A stretch of 64,000 bases of DNA from NCBI RefSeq assembly GCF_030272615.1, contig NC_081409.1, forward strand, positions 877,245,594 through 877,309,593, read 5' to 3'. The notes under the pieces were generated by a model, which had not been told where the DNA came from, did not search any database, and saw only the letters and a program-made list of their open reading frames with translations. Both the position numbers and the translations under genes were made by a program. The stretch's first letter is position 1. Each line of letters opens with the position of its first letter. Positions 10,369 through 21,836 of the stretch are shown piece after piece. This stretch comes from Cryptomeria japonica. Lineage: Eukaryota; Streptophyta; Pinopsida; Cupressales; Cupressaceae.

Positions 10369-11747
10369 TGATGCCCTCCTAAATGACACAATGTTAGTCT
10401 AAGATCAAACAACACAAAACACACAAGATGTTAGAGTTAATCAATCAAAGACTAAATCTATGAAGGCATTCCAAAGGAGACACTAAAAACATGCTAATGA
10501 ATCTAACTAAAGAAGTAAGACAATGAGATATCTCCAACTATCTCTTAACATGATATTAGCTCCTTTCTCCCTTGTTCCTCTCCTCTCCAAGTTCCAAAAT
10601 AGTGTAGCTCTCAGCAGCTTTTTGCACTATGGATGCTTATGGAGGATTGAGATTGTAGTATAGCTCCAAACATGAAATGAAAAGCTAATACTAAAATGAT
10701 ATATTTTAACCAAAAGACAAAAGATTAGATTGTTTATGCTAAATGCTCTCTAAAATGGCTATAGTCTAAATGCTTACAAGTTTTCAGGATCTGGATTATG
10801 AAGGAATGGGCTCTATTTATAGGAAAAATGGAGCAATGGATGGCCAGGATTGAAAGGTTTAATCAAGGGTCAAGCTTGAAAGTTGGGGATCCATGTGCAC
10901 AATTGGCACCAATAAAATAGTGACAAGTGTCCACATAGGGTGGGGTTGAGAGAAAGGGGTTGGAGGCATTGAATGCCTGAGAAGACTTCATGGTTATCTA
11001 AAGGCTAAGGGTCAAGTCTAAGTTAAGATTACCCATTGGATTAAGAATTAATCCAAGGATAAACCTTTGTGCAAATGATTAAGAGGTAATCATGGTCAAA
11101 GCATTAAAGGCCTGATGAGACCCTTGGGTTGGGTAGAGGTTGAGTCAAAACAAATGTTTTAACCATGTGGGAGGGTTGAATTAACCATTAATGGTTTTTG
11201 GAGACTTTGGGGATTAAGTGGTTGAAAGTTGGAAGCCTTTAATGGTTATCAAAGACTTTGAGGAATTTGAGAAGTGACTCCATTTTGTTTAGGAATGTGA
11301 CAATATTTAGGGGATGGATTAGGCTAATTAGGAAGGGGTTAGAAGAATCTAGAAGGGGATTAGATTTTTGCAAGTGGATTTGGTGGGTGAGGGAAAATAG
11401 GATTTTATTTAAAATAAAAATTCATTTATTTCAAAATGTGTGCAAGTTGCATTTGTAGGAAAATGCAAGTGGGGGGGGATAATGATTTAAATAAATGTTT
11501 TATTTAATTTATTTAAAAGAGGAATAGGGGGATTTAATTAAATAAATTGATTTTATTTATTTAATTGATTTGTATTTGGTTTAATGAATTAATTAAAATA
11601 AATTGAATAATTTATTTAATTAATAGAAGAATGTTTGGAGATGAATTAATTAAATATTAATTTAATTAACTGATGGCTAGTGGATTTTTAATCAAATAAA
11701 TACGAAATATTCATTTAATTTAAAATGGACAGATTTATGTGACTACA
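10369..11747 (-). repeat. TatA 5' LTR (1379 bp)
   Basis: It begins TGTAGTCACATAAATCTGTC on the minus strand and ends in CA two bases from the primer site. It is homologous to the TatB LTR at 43510..45454. The U3 side (11450..11720) is rich in AATTAAATAAAT palindromes. A TATA box lies near 10813. TatB's LTR is longer because of tandem duplications missing here. The plus-strand ORF at 11258..11458 is within the LTR and not considered real. Confidence 0.9.
10813..10822 (-). promoter_or_regulatory. TATA box of TatA LTR
   Basis: CTATAAATAG on the minus strand, identical in the TatB LTR (43959..43968), inside a well conserved block. It would place the transcription start about 30 bases further along the LTR. 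Confidence 0.75.
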
Positions 11748-14099
11748 TTTCCTATTCTACAATTGCTTCTAGTTTAGATTGTGTGCTTTTTTTTGATGTA
11801 AAAAAAGGAACACAATCAAAACCAAAAGCAACTATAGAATATTAGTATGGATTGCGGAAATCTAATTGTTTTAGTTATATCTCTTCATAATTTGTTGATG
11901 GGTGCTTTCTTTAGTACCAATATTCTCGGTTGCATTGGTATTTTGATGGCCTTATCTAGTTATTAGCATGGTGCATCTTCACCTACCCACTAGACCTTCC
12001 TCTTCCATTAATCCTATTTTCTTCTTGTCCTAAGGTAGATCCCTTCATTGTACCTACCTTTTATGTTACCATTTCTAGTGTAACTCACTTTTCATGTTCC
12101 TTTTTCGGGTATCCTTACTACCTCTCCTTTTAGTAGTGTTCAACTTTCCTTTCATCCCACTATTTCCATTCCTTCTTCTTTGCCTACTTATGCCATATAT
12201 ATAAATTATACTACTAGTGTCATGCCTTCATCTCACCACCAATTCCATTCCTTCTTCTTTGCCTACTTATGCAATATATATACATTATACTACTAGTGTC
12301 ATCCCTTCATCTCACCATAATATTACTTCATTTGTTCCTTTCCAATGTTGCTTTTGATCCATCTAGTGGCATATCTATATGTGATAGATTGTCAAACTAA
12401 GGAGATAGCCATGTGTACTTATTTCTGAATTGAAGTTATTTCACCCTTGTTACCTATATAGATACTCAAAAAGAAGCTCCCTATGAGTGCAAAGATAAGA
12501 TTCTTAAGTTATATCTCATGCATTAGAATGAGACATTCGAGAATGAGTTGCAAAACAAAATGGATGGATCAAATGAAGCCATGTTCATTACCTCCCAAGA
12601 TATATCAATAGAATAAAATAAGTTACAATTATGAGAAGGAAAGTTTCATCCAACAAAAAGTAAGAATGTAAGATTTTGCAATCCCATTATCACATTTTGT
12701 GAAGGCACTTCCTTACATGGATTAGAAAACAAGATGTAAATATTCAAAAGGTACACATTGAACCTACTCCAAAAACACAAGCAATGGATTATGAAGGGTA
12801 TAACACCCATTTCACATATCTCAACTACCTTTACTAAAAGTGTTACATCTTATTATGATGAACTTTACTTGCAGGTGGTTACAAACCACACAACTGGATC
12901 AAAGATGGATTAGTCTAGGAACCTATTATTGGTCGAAATCTAGACTTTCCATGCTCTACTTATACACACACATCTTGTATGGTATCTCCCACTTGAAGGT
13001 AACATCCTTTAAAACATTTCCCAAATTCCTACCATGATGATGATACACTTTCATGACTCTATACAATTCTATTGATTATAATTATGCAATATTTTTAATT
13101 GTATGTTTCATTGACATGATCGTTTGTTGTTGTGATTACAAGTTGGCATCAAAAGCTATCTTTTTTCATATGGACACATTCCTCAAACACAACCATTTCC
13201 ATTTAGCTATTCTATCAATGACATCACTAACTCATAGGTCCTTTTACCCAAACCATGATGATACAAAATTTATTTTCACAACCTCTTTTTGTTTCTCTTA
13301 CCACTACTACTCTTGTTTGATTGCACACTATCAGTCCTACCATAAACCAACTGATTCAAAACATGGGAAGTTTGCAAACAACAACTTAACATTCCACTAG
13401 CTTGCAACCCTTCTGTATTATCGTCCTAATCCACTTTCACTTACCATCATCATTGCACACCTCCCTAAGGCACCCGATTTTAAAAAAATGGTGAGGGTAA
13501 TCCACAACCACACGTTTCTTCTTTCACTACCTTATGTAGAGACTTTCTCTTTCAAGATAAGATGTTAGAGAAACTCTTTCCCTATTCCCTAAAGGATATG
13601 GAATCAGACTAGTCTTACTCTCCCCTTGACCATTGTGTATCATCATTCGACCAACTTATCAACTAATTTCTACAACACTTCGAAGAAAACATTGGCATGC
13701 AAGTCACCTTCATTGACTTGGTTCATTGCAAACAAGGTGCTAATTATATTTTATTTTCATTACCATTCACTATTCTCAAAGATTTTATATGCACTCCCCA
13801 ATTCTAACATTTAGAGGATTTTCATTAAAAACCTTCATTCTTTCATCAAGGATAAAAATGTATTAATAAGATACCCATCATTTTCACATCTATTCGTGAC
13901 CTTTCCTGATTACTAATAGATTATTAGCTAGTTTGAGGCATCTATTTCTACCTTGTCATCTCTTATTGCATCATTAGTGCTTTCTACTATATCATTTTAA
14001 CAAATAATATAAAAATAATACAATCTTCTTTAAGAATGTAATATTTTCTATGTTGACTTTGTGGTCAACACCTCCTTGGAAAGAAGAAATCACACTAAC
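11748..14099. other. Unassigned AT-rich sequence between TatA and old copia tip
   Basis: Flanking DNA into which TatA inserted. It is AT-rich with no ORF I recognise; the plus-strand ORFs at 12840..13037, 13053..13400 and 13626..13814 have no motifs. It holds one 79-bp tandem duplication (12164..12321). Its right part should include the rest of the LTR that begins at 14100 on the minus strand, whose far end I could not place. Confidence 0.4.
12164..12321. repeat. 79-bp tandem duplication
   Basis: Two neighbouring copies beginning 'ttccattccttcttctttgc' at 12164 and 12243. They differ at only a few positions, so the duplication is fairly recent compared with the surrounding decay. Confidence 0.8.
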
Positions 14100-14322
14100 A
14101 CCCTCCTTTAGCATAGGCTAGGTGGATGAACAGATGATGGGTTTCAAAAAATGAAGCCATATTAGGTACCCATGTGCAAATGATTTCCCCAACGAGAACA
14201 CCTCCAAGAGAGAGACATAAAGGAGGATCTAATACACCAATTAAATCAACCTTATTAGTGTTCATTCTCCATCTATCCACCTCACTTCCACATCACTAGC
14301 GTTGGATAGCCACTCTACCTTC
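14095..14322 (-). pseudogene. Remnant 3' tip of an old copia-like element
   Basis: On the minus strand a peptide with TWVPNMASF(F)ETHHLF-HL-YAKGGC, matching a plus-strand copy at 50430..50522, is followed by a purine tract AAAGGAGGG (14101..14109) and an LTR-like start TGTTAGTGTGA at 14100. The 50-kb copy sits next to a copia RNase H remnant, so I read this as the tail of a related copia element. The upstream pol is absent because CopD inserted at 14323. The LTR part below 14100 does not obviously match the 50517..50960 LTR. Confidence 0.45.
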
Positions 14323-15799
14323 TGATGGTATGATGAAAGAATAAGAACCCGGTCAACTACTGAGAGGGGGGGGGGTGTGAATCAGTAGATATAAAAATTT
14401 CTATACTTTCACCAAACTCAAAATCAACCTCTCAAGACAAACACTAAAATGATTGATTTCAACATAGAACTTCAAATGCAATAATACAGACAAGATAAAC
14501 CGGTTGACTGTTATAACACATTAACAGTAAAACAACTAGAAACTTACAAAAACTTTTATCTTGACCATCCAAATACTTTAGTGACAGTAGTTAAAACATA
14601 TTTCAGTTTGCTGCTTGTTGTCATAACATATCAAAGTGGATCTAGCAGTTAAGCAATTCAACAATAAACATAACCACAACAACATTCACCACTTGACACA
14701 ATATTTTTGACATGAAAACCCAAATGGGAAAAACCACGACGGGGATGAATACCCACAAGTATTCTGAACTCTTCTAAATTTCCCCCTGTTAGGAGCCTTG
14801 ACTGTTAAAGCTTTACAAAAAGTCATGTTAATAACAAATCCTGTTAGGGACCACCTGGTTAAGGTTTTGACTATAATGCACTATTAAAAGAAATACCCTG
14901 TTAGGAGTAACCTCAGTAGAGGATTTAGAATCCAAGCTAATGGATCACCTGGTTACAGGATTTGAATAAAGAAGCTTGTTAGAGCTTACCCGGTTAGGGG
15001 ATTTAACTACTGTAATTGTTAGAGAACAACATGGGTTTTCTGATATGTTTTAATAGCAGTACACTTGCTTGTTCAGATCCTTTTCATGCTCCTATCTGCC
15101 ATTACACATGTTTTAGATACATAATTAGGTTTTCAACCACTCTCTCACTCTCAACTACAAGTTTGCCAACACTCAAATAAAACAACTCATCAACCTTATA
15201 AACAAATCATCAGGCTGGTAACACATCACAAACCTAAACATCTCATAGAGATTACAAACAAATCGGTTCAAGTATGATTGTTGGATTACATAGCAAATAA
15301 CATAGAAATCAATACACATCACTCAAGATATCCTTGATCGCTCCTTGATCACCACTTCATCAAACTTTGTAACTCATCATGCGGTTTGCATTACATGCAA
15401 TGAACTTGCTCATTCCCAAGACAAAAACCGTTGCCTCTACGCACCAAGAAATATTTAAAACATTCCTCATTCAACATGCACACGTGTCATGATCTTTGTC
15501 ATTCACCATTTGATCATAATTTGCTTCAACTCCATCAGTTAGGGTTTGGACTTCATCTACAAGTAGGGTTACTGGTTCAACACTCCGTAACATAAGTAAT
15601 ACCAGTTTCCAATACAAACTCTCCTACCGGTTGCATTACCCTTTGCTAGCTCTTCTAGCTCTTCTTACCGGTTCAAGACAACATTAACAACATCATTACA
15701 ACATTATAACTTAACATCAATCATAACATCATAACCGGTTGATTGACATCAATGACAATATAACATATCATTAATGCAATCTTTAAGCAAATGCCAACA
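14323..15799 (-). repeat. CopD 3' LTR (1477 bp)
   Basis: On the minus strand it starts TGTTGGCATTTGC and ends ATACCATCA. It contains many short 'cctgttaggag...ggttaggggattt' type phrases and a poly-G run at 14366..14375. It is homologous to 21837..23288 and, in inverse orientation, to the solo LTR at 54744..56146. Confidence 0.93.
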
Positions 15800-15811
15800 A
15801 TCTCCCCCTTT
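15800..15811 (-). promoter_or_regulatory. CopD polypurine tract
   Basis: AAAGGGGGAGAT on the minus strand directly before the 3' LTR start, the usual plus-strand primer site. Confidence 0.85.
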
Positions 15812-16093
15812 GGCATTGATGGCAATACAAATATCAATACCTTTGATTGTGATGATGTGTATAGGAATCTTAGTTTACATTTTACCACAATCATACAATA
15901 CTCCTCATATTCTTATAGTTCTTCTCCCCCTTTGACAACAATGCCAAAGTGAAAGTAAAACATGCTATGTCAAACTTCATTGTTCAACATCATCAACCTA
16001 CAACTTGATGCTCCTCCTATGGAATAGCTTCCACTCTACACCAATCTAGTTGTGAAATTCTGCTAGTAGCTCCAGGACTAATGTATTCCTACA

Positions 16094-16211
16094 TCATTGC
16101 TCAATTGACCTCATGAAGGGGTACAACCCCTAGCCGACCTCTAAGATACTCAAAAGTAGTCTTAGGCAGAGGTTTAGTAAAGATATCTGCAAGCTGCTCT
16201 TTGGTAGAAAC
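16094..16211 (-). pseudogene. CopD RNase H / pol C-terminal tail
   Basis: The minus-strand frame reads KEQLADIFTKPLPKTTFEYL then RGRLGVV, the standard end of copia pol, and stops soon after. It is separated from the rest of RNase H by the solo LTR that begins at 16212. The stretch 15812..16093 is untranslated 3' internal sequence. Confidence 0.85.
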
Positions 16212-17744
16212 TGATAGTTATGATACTTAATATAAGTACAGATCCAATAGCCAACAAGATGAGAGGGGGGGGGGTGAATCATACAAAACTAATCATCCAT
16301 AAAAACATTAGATTCAACCTCGGTAACATATATATCAGTCATATAACCAAAAACTGTCAAACATGCAAACTCAAAAGCATATGAACAATATAAACCTCAT
16401 AACACCAGATTTAACGTGGAAACCCAAATAGGAAAAAACCACCGTGGAATTTTGGACCCACCAAGAAATATACACTTCTAGAGTATGCTCGGTTAAAAGA
16501 AAATCCTGTTAAAGATTACAAACACATTGCTAGATGTGACCCGGTTAAGGGATTTCTCTCAGATCTGTTAGGATCTACACTTTGTTAGAAGTGACCTTGT
16601 CAAAGGATTTCAAACACTCAATCAGAATGTCACCTTGCTAGAGGATTTACATATAAGACTGTTAAGTCCACTCGGTTAAGAGATTTCCTGTCACTTTCAC
16701 AAAATAACAGTAATGAAAATCTGTCTGCAACTTCACATCTAAAATGCTAAAGCAGATTCCTATTTGTTCAATACAATCTAGACATAGAACTAATCTTGTC
16801 TATCTGCTGGGCATCAATACTCTGTTATTCTAACAGGTCTTCAAGCTTCTGTGCTCGGTAATCACTATGTAGCATCCCTGTGCATACATTTACCCGCATA
16901 CATTGTTTATCAATAGTTTCATATTTATAAACAATCAGGTAACCGCTTAATCTCATTGATCACATTTCCAATGATCAATCATAGCCATCAGATCTTCAAT
17001 CTTGTCTAGGTTCATTGTATCTTTCGATCTAAAAATGTTTTACCTTGCCTTGGAACTTGCACATTCACCTTGGAACTTGTGTTAGGGTAATGCGGTTCAA
17101 TCTGAGTTGTAGATCTTCCTGCCGACTTTCCATTGCCTTAGATTCGTTAACAAACTTCTTCCACGACTTACCAATCATTGATCCGCTCCAGCTCATCAGC
17201 TTCTTTCATTAAATATCACATGTAAACATTTAATGCATTCTGTTATAGCATGGTTACAACTCGGTGAATACTAAACTTCACTCGGTAGACATTCTGCCTT
17301 CATTAATCGATAGCGATAACCTTAGGGTTTACCGACTAGGTTCCTTAGGGTTTACCGACTAGGTTCTTTGCCTGATATCATAGTGTAGTATTCACCTTTA
17401 CACTTTACAACATATGTATGATGTTGAAACAATCTAAAACATCAAGATCTCATCATTGTCTAACTTGATAGAGTTGCCCATTGAATAACGTATCCCCTTA
17501 TTCATCATATTCTTTCCTGTGTCTTTATCGACTCCTTTATAATCTTCATATCATACTTCTCAAGATATGGCAACATCATACTGAATTAGAAAATCAATTT
17601 CTTGACATCAATGACAAAATAATAATATCAAGATAGTAAAACATCTTTAATTAGTTATGTCCATAATCATCAACAACCTTCTCAATATCCTTATTGAAAT
17701 GTCAACAATCTTTCATTGTCTGTAATAATGTAATATTGCCAACA
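16212..17744 (-). mobile_element. Solo copia-type LTR inside CopD
   Basis: 1533 bp with TG...CA ends (minus strand TGTTGGCAATATTAC...), flanked by a perfect GAAAC duplication (16207..16211 and 17745..17749). It has no internal region, so it is a solo LTR left by LTR-LTR recombination. It shares phrase style with the CopD LTR (poly-G run near 16264, 'ggttaagggatttc') but is clearly diverged, so it belongs to a related family. Confidence 0.9.
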
Positions 17745-17932
17745 GAAACATGCTCCAATATCACATCTTTACTCTACACTTTCTCTCTCAAGAAATGATA
17801 CTTCAATTCAATATGCTTGGTCCTAGCATGCATCACTGGGTTCTTTGAAATACTTATGGCACTGGTGTTGTCGCATAAGATCTTTACCGGTTCAAAAAAA
17901 TTCATCTTGAATCCCTCCAGAATGTATTTCAT
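17745..17932 (-). pseudogene. CopD RNase H, middle part
   Basis: Continues RNase H after the stop at 17933..17935. The minus-strand frame shows CDN, ISKNPV and HARTKHIE-type motifs, then [17 protein letters not shown] before it meets the solo LTR. It joins to the pol tail at 16094..16211. Confidence 0.75.
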
Positions 17933-18463
17933 CTAGATAGCCTGGGTACAGTTCATATACGCTGCAACATTCTCAGCTTCAATAGTGGACTGATATATGC
18001 AACTCTGCTTCTTTCTACTCCAAGATACAAGCCTTCCTCCAAGAAAGAAAGCTCCACCAGTTGTGCTTTTTCTATCATCAACATTACATGCCCAATCTAC
18101 ATCTGTATACACTTTCAAATCAAATTTACATGCATGTGGATACCATAAACCATAGTCAATAGTACCTTTCAAATATATGAATATTCTCTTGGTTACTATC
18201 AGGTGTGTTTCCTTCGGATTCTTCTGAAATCTTGCAACGAAACCAACTGCATGAGCTATATCCGGTCTGCTATGAACAACATAGTGAAACTTCCCTATCA
18301 TTGACCTATGCTCCTTTTCATCAACAAATTTGGCTTCATCTTCCTTAGATAGTTTACAACCTGTAACCATTGGTGTCCCAACTGGTTTGCAATCACTCAT
18401 ACCAAATGTATTTAACACCTCTTTCACATACTTAGATTGTGTGATAAAAATACCACTCTTCAT
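17933..18463 (-). pseudogene. CopD RT C-terminus and RNase H
   Basis: Residues include FITQSKYVKEVL, GTPM, YVVHSRPDIAHAVG and VYTDVDWA (RNase H catalytic Asp region), RKSTTGGAFFLGG, SWSRKKQ and STIEAENVA, all standard copia landmarks. It ends with a stop where Trp or Arg is usual after TQAI. It is in a different frame from the RT block at 18648, so a frameshift lies between 18464 and 18647. The stretch in between still encodes the catalytic VFVDDIIFGG box (about 18571..18602). Confidence 0.9.
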
Positions 18464-18647
18464 CTATTAAATTTGCAAGCCTATGAATTTTTTTATCTCT
18501 CCCACAAGAGACATTTCAAACTCATTTTTCATTTCATTTGCAAAGTCATTTCTCATGTCATCATTTCCTCCAAATATGATATCATCTACAAACACTTCAC
18601 TCACCAGTATCTTATCTCCTTCTGATTTGAGATATATGTTGTTGTCA

Positions 18648-18992
18648 TCACCAGTTCTCTGAAAAATCTATCTTCATCAGGAGTGAATGTAGTCTCTCAT
18701 ACCATGCTCTCGGTGCTTGCTTCAAACCATATAGTGCTTTGTGCAGTTTACATACCATATCTTTATCATCAGTCAAAGCATAACCATCTGGTTGCTCAAT
18801 GTACACTTCTTCTTCTAGTATTCTATTTAGAAATGTTGATGTCACATCCATCTAATATACTTTGAATCCCTTATGTGTTGCAAAAGCAAGTAAAGTCCTG
18901 ACACCCTCAAGTTTAGCAACTAGTGCAAAAGTCTCACCATAGTCTTCTCCTTCTTCCTGTGCATAACCTTTGCAAACCAATCTAGCCTTGTT
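18648..18992 (-). pseudogene. CopD reverse transcriptase core
   Basis: The longest open part (18648..18851) reads MDVTSTFLN, EEVYIEQPDGY and KALYGLKQAPRAWYERL, the copia RT palm. The DVxTAFLNG motif normally has Ala-Phe where this copy has Ser-Thr. Upstream, 18852..18992 continues in frame (RLVCKGYAQEEGEDYGETFA, LLAFATHKGF) with stops after VVV and KVY. Confidence 0.9.
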
Positions 18993-19400
18993 TCAGACTA
19001 CTACTCCATCTTCATTTAGTTTGTTCCTAAACACCCATTTAGTACCTATCACATTCTTATTTACCGGTCTGGGTACTAGGATCCATGTGTTGTTCTTCTC
19101 AATTTGATCAAGCTCCTCCTCCATAGCTTTGATCCAATAATCATCTCCAAATGCTTCCTTAGCAGTTCTAGGTTCAATAGTGGAGATCATGCAAGAATTC
19201 TCTCTAATTTTTCTTCTGGTTAGCACTCCAACATCTTTATCTCCAATAATCTGGTCAGGATTATGATTGAGTCTCACATACCTCGGAATAACATGATCAT
19301 TATCTTCAGGTTCTTCTTCATTATCATCATCAGATTCTAATTCTACCTGTTCCAGTTGAACTGGCACAACAACATTCTCTTTACCAGTTTCAGGTTTCAC
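18993..19400 (-). pseudogene. CopD RT N-terminal region
   Basis: An acidic linker (ESDDDNEEEPEDND) is followed by EPRTAKEAFGDDYWIKAMEE and KNNTWILVPRP, then IGTKWVFRNKLNEDG, the conserved entry into copia RT. A stop precedes the usual lysine-rich step into RLVCKGY. Confidence 0.88.
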
Positions 19401-19403
19401 CGG

Positions 19404-19853
19404 TTATGGCTCCAAAAATAGAATGCAAGGATCTTCTTCCTTTTTGTCCTCACTAGTTTCCTTTGAGACTTCGGGATTCTCATCCACTCGAACATCAAAA
19501 CTTTCAATGATTCTCTGAGTTCGGTTATTGTAACATTTGTAGGCCTTACTCTTGGTGGAGTAACCAAGAAATATACCTTCATCACTCTTAGCCTCAAATT
19601 TGCTAACATAGTCACCTCTCTTAATAAAACATTTACTGCCAAATATCTTAAAATAACTGACATTACGTGATCTACCATACCAGTATTCATAAGGAGTCTT
19701 TTCCTTACCTCTTTTTACCAGTATCTGGTTCATAGTGCAGACAGTTGTGCTGACCAATTCTCTCCATAAAGTCTTTGCTACACTTCCTTGAATCAACATC
19801 GTTCTAGCAGGTTCAACAACTGACCTGTTGTTCCTCTCTGCAATACCATTCTG
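19404..19853 (-). pseudogene. CopD integrase C-terminal region
   Basis: NGIAERNNRSVVEPARTML runs into LWRELVSTTVCTMNQ, then EKTPYEYWYGRSRNVSYFKIFG and FLGYSTKSKAYKCYN (GKGY-like C-terminal domain of copia integrase). The reading frame opens after the TAG at the 19854 boundary, which replaces a Gln in the PQQNGxAER context. Confidence 0.88.
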
Positions 19854-20285
19854 CTATGGTGTCCTCGGTGTAGAAAGTTGCCTTTTGATACCATTTTCTT
19901 CACAATATCTAGTGAATTCCTCAGAAGTAAATTCACCACCTTGATACGTCCTCAGACACTTTATCTTCATGCCACTTTCCTTCTTAGCTAAGGCCCTGAA
20001 TGCCTTGAACTTACCAAAAGCTTCTGACTTATCTTTTAGGAATGTGACCCATATCATCCTTGAACAATCATCAGTGAAGATCATAAAATATATATCACCT
20101 TGAATACTTTTAGTCCTTATGGGTCCACAAAGATCTGTATGAACCAGATCTAACAAGTGTTCTACTGAAAAAGACTTGCTCTTGAAAGTTGAGGTTGTCA
20201 TCTTTCCCAAATGACATTCCTTATACAGAGCATTAACCGGTTTGTCCAACTGAGGCAAACCTCTCACCGACTTAAACTTACTCAC
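19854..20285 (-). pseudogene. CopD integrase catalytic core
   Basis: VHTDLCGPIRTKS carries the first catalytic Asp and FIFTDD-type and FLKDKSEAFGKFK follow. The second catalytic Asp is lost: the LRTDxGGEF motif reads LRTYQGGEF. The ORF ends TPRTP at a TAG in place of Gln. The GAG pre-integrase zinc region (CHLGKM) precedes it. Even without the stops, this integrase would be expected to be inactive. Confidence 0.9.
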
Positions 20286-20521
20286 TTTGACAATGTTATC
20301 AAAATTTATATGACAAAATATCCTATTCCAAAGCCAACTATCATCTATCTAAGCAATTAAACAATTGTTGACTTTAGGATTTAGGTGAAACAAGTTACCT
20401 TTAGTCTTCTTGCTGGTTGCAATCAGTTCATCTTTTCTCCCATAGATTTTGCACATACCATCCTTAAATTCCAATGGATAACCTCTGCCATTGAGTCGTG
20501 CAACACTCAAAAGATTGTGAT
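20286..20521 (-). pseudogene. CopD protease-to-integrase segment, frameshifted
   Basis: Degenerate coding sequence joining protease to integrase. The minus-strand translation shows HNLLSVARL, KDGMCKIYGRKDELI and FHLNPK-type copia gag_pre-integrs phrases in broken frames. The frame changes somewhere here, since protease and integrase are in different frames. Confidence 0.65.
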
Positions 20522-21121
20522 TTAAAAGAGTTTGTTCTTTAATCCTTCAACCCAGTAGACATCATTTGCACTTCTCTTTCCATTAAGAGAAATAGTTCCC
20601 TTACCTTTTACCATGCAGGGTGAGTCATTATTGAATCTCACAACTCCTCCATCAAATTCCTTCAAGGAAAGAAATTTGCTCCAGTCACCAGTCATGTGGT
20701 GTGAACAACCACTATCAATGATCCAATCATCAGAACTATCCATGTGAGACACTAATGCCTTCTGATCAGATGTCTCCTCTTTGATGGCAACAAAGACAAT
20801 GTCTTTATTAGCATCACCCTCAGATTCCTCATCAGTGATACCACCATCAACTGCAATAAGACAATCTCTTTTGCCTTTACCTTTGTACTTCTTGAACTTG
20901 TCACACTTATTCTCATTGTCACCATTAGGACAGTTAGCTGCAATGTGTCCAATCTTGTTACAAGCAAAGCATTTCAAAGGTAATTTACCTCTGTACTTAC
21001 CGATACCTCTTGGAAACCGCTTAGACAACAATGCTTTAAGCTCAAATAGACTATCTTCATCATCAACATCTCTGCTAGATCTAGATTCATAACTGTGACT
21101 GACATCTCTACTTTTCCTCAT
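20522..21121 (-). pseudogene. CopD Gag C-terminus, zinc knuckle and protease
   Basis: The CCHC knuckle CFACNKIGHIAANC is at about residues 51-64. A Lys/Asp-rich spacer leads to the protease active site DWIIDSGCSHHMTGD (about 131-145), with the DSG triad intact, and a flap-like stretch VKGKGTISL. These are typical of copia. Confidence 0.92.
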
Positions 21122-21800
21122 AGATGGGTTAGAAACTAAAACTCTAAATGCAGACTCAGATTTCTAAGCACTACGATCATAACCATTTAATTCAAAAGCA
21201 ATAAGCTTACCAATGAGAGAATCCAGAGTTACCTTAGTTTTATCAATTGACTTTAACTCTTGAATGGCTACAACTCGGATAGCATAGACCGGTAGCGAGG
21301 TTCTCAACACCTTACTAATCACTGTGGCATCTTCAACTTTACCACCAACACTCTTGATCTCACCGACTATCTCTTTTATCCTTTGACCATACTATTGGAC
21401 ATTTTCACCTTCAGCCATCCACATGTCATCGAATTTTCCTCTTAGACTCTCTTCTTTGGCAATCTTCACATGCTCATCACCGTTGTAGATTTCTTCAAGT
21501 TTCTTCTACATCTCATAAGTGGTCTCTAGACCATGGACATCAACATATTCTGCATCAAACAAAGAATGGATAATAGCCTCTAGTGCTTGATTGTTTTCTT
21601 GTTGCTCTTTCTTTTGAGCATCAGACATAGTCCCACTAGGTGCAACACATTGAGTAACAACATGTTCCCAGTATTGACTTCCAAGACTCTTGATATAAAT
21701 TTTTATTCTATCACTCTATATCTAGTAGTTCTCTCTGATAAACCTCAAACCTTCCTTCTTCATCATTATCTACAAGATCTTTACCTCAAGCTCTAAGGCT
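21122..21800 (-). pseudogene. CopD Gag N-terminal part
   Basis: Minus-strand translation across stops gives the copia gag (UBN2-like) fold: QYWEHVVTQC, ALEAIIHSLFDAEYV, ETTYEMQKKLEEIY, EESLRGKFDDMWMAEGENV, QRIKEIVGEIKSVGG, VLRTSLPVYAIRVVA and LDSLIGKLIAFELNGYD. Several stops and the lack of a clear initiator make it a pseudogene. The ORF on the plus strand at 21587 is a shadow. Confidence 0.82.
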
Positions 21801-21822
21801 TAGACCTTAGAGGACCTGTAAT

Positions 21823-21834
21823 GCTTTGATACAA
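21823..21834 (-). other. CopD primer-binding site (initiator Met type, decayed)
   Basis: The minus strand reads TTGTATCAAAGC beside the 5' LTR. Plant copia elements commonly use TGGTATCAGAGC for initiator tRNA-Met; this copy differs at two positions. Confidence 0.7.
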
Positions 21835-21836
21835 AT

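Larger units (their letters stand above)
1..11747 (-). mobile_element. TatA: Tat-clade Ty3/gypsy retrotransposon, 3' end outside window
   Basis: Read on the minus strand, the order is 5' LTR (10369..11747), primer-binding site, long leader with an extra ORF, then gag, protease, G-patch, RT, RNase H, archaeal-type RNase H and integrase ending at 340. Two RNase H domains in this order mark the Tat clade (family knowledge). All coding blocks share one frame, so the ancestor made a single Gag-Pol polyprotein, now broken by six in-frame stops. The 3' LTR must lie left of position 1, so no target duplication can be tested. TatB is a close relative with homologous LTR, leader and pol. Confidence 0.93.

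Noticed and set aside
12840-13400. Possible host gene exons between TatA and CopD
   Set aside because: Short ORFs without domain, splice context or codon bias; sequence is AT-rich and as decayed as old repeats.
14051-14070. Palindrome TGTTGAC...GTCAACA as a MITE end
   Set aside because: Single copy with a 6-base centre, no second inverted terminus or duplication found; it lies in the LTR-like start of the old copia tip.
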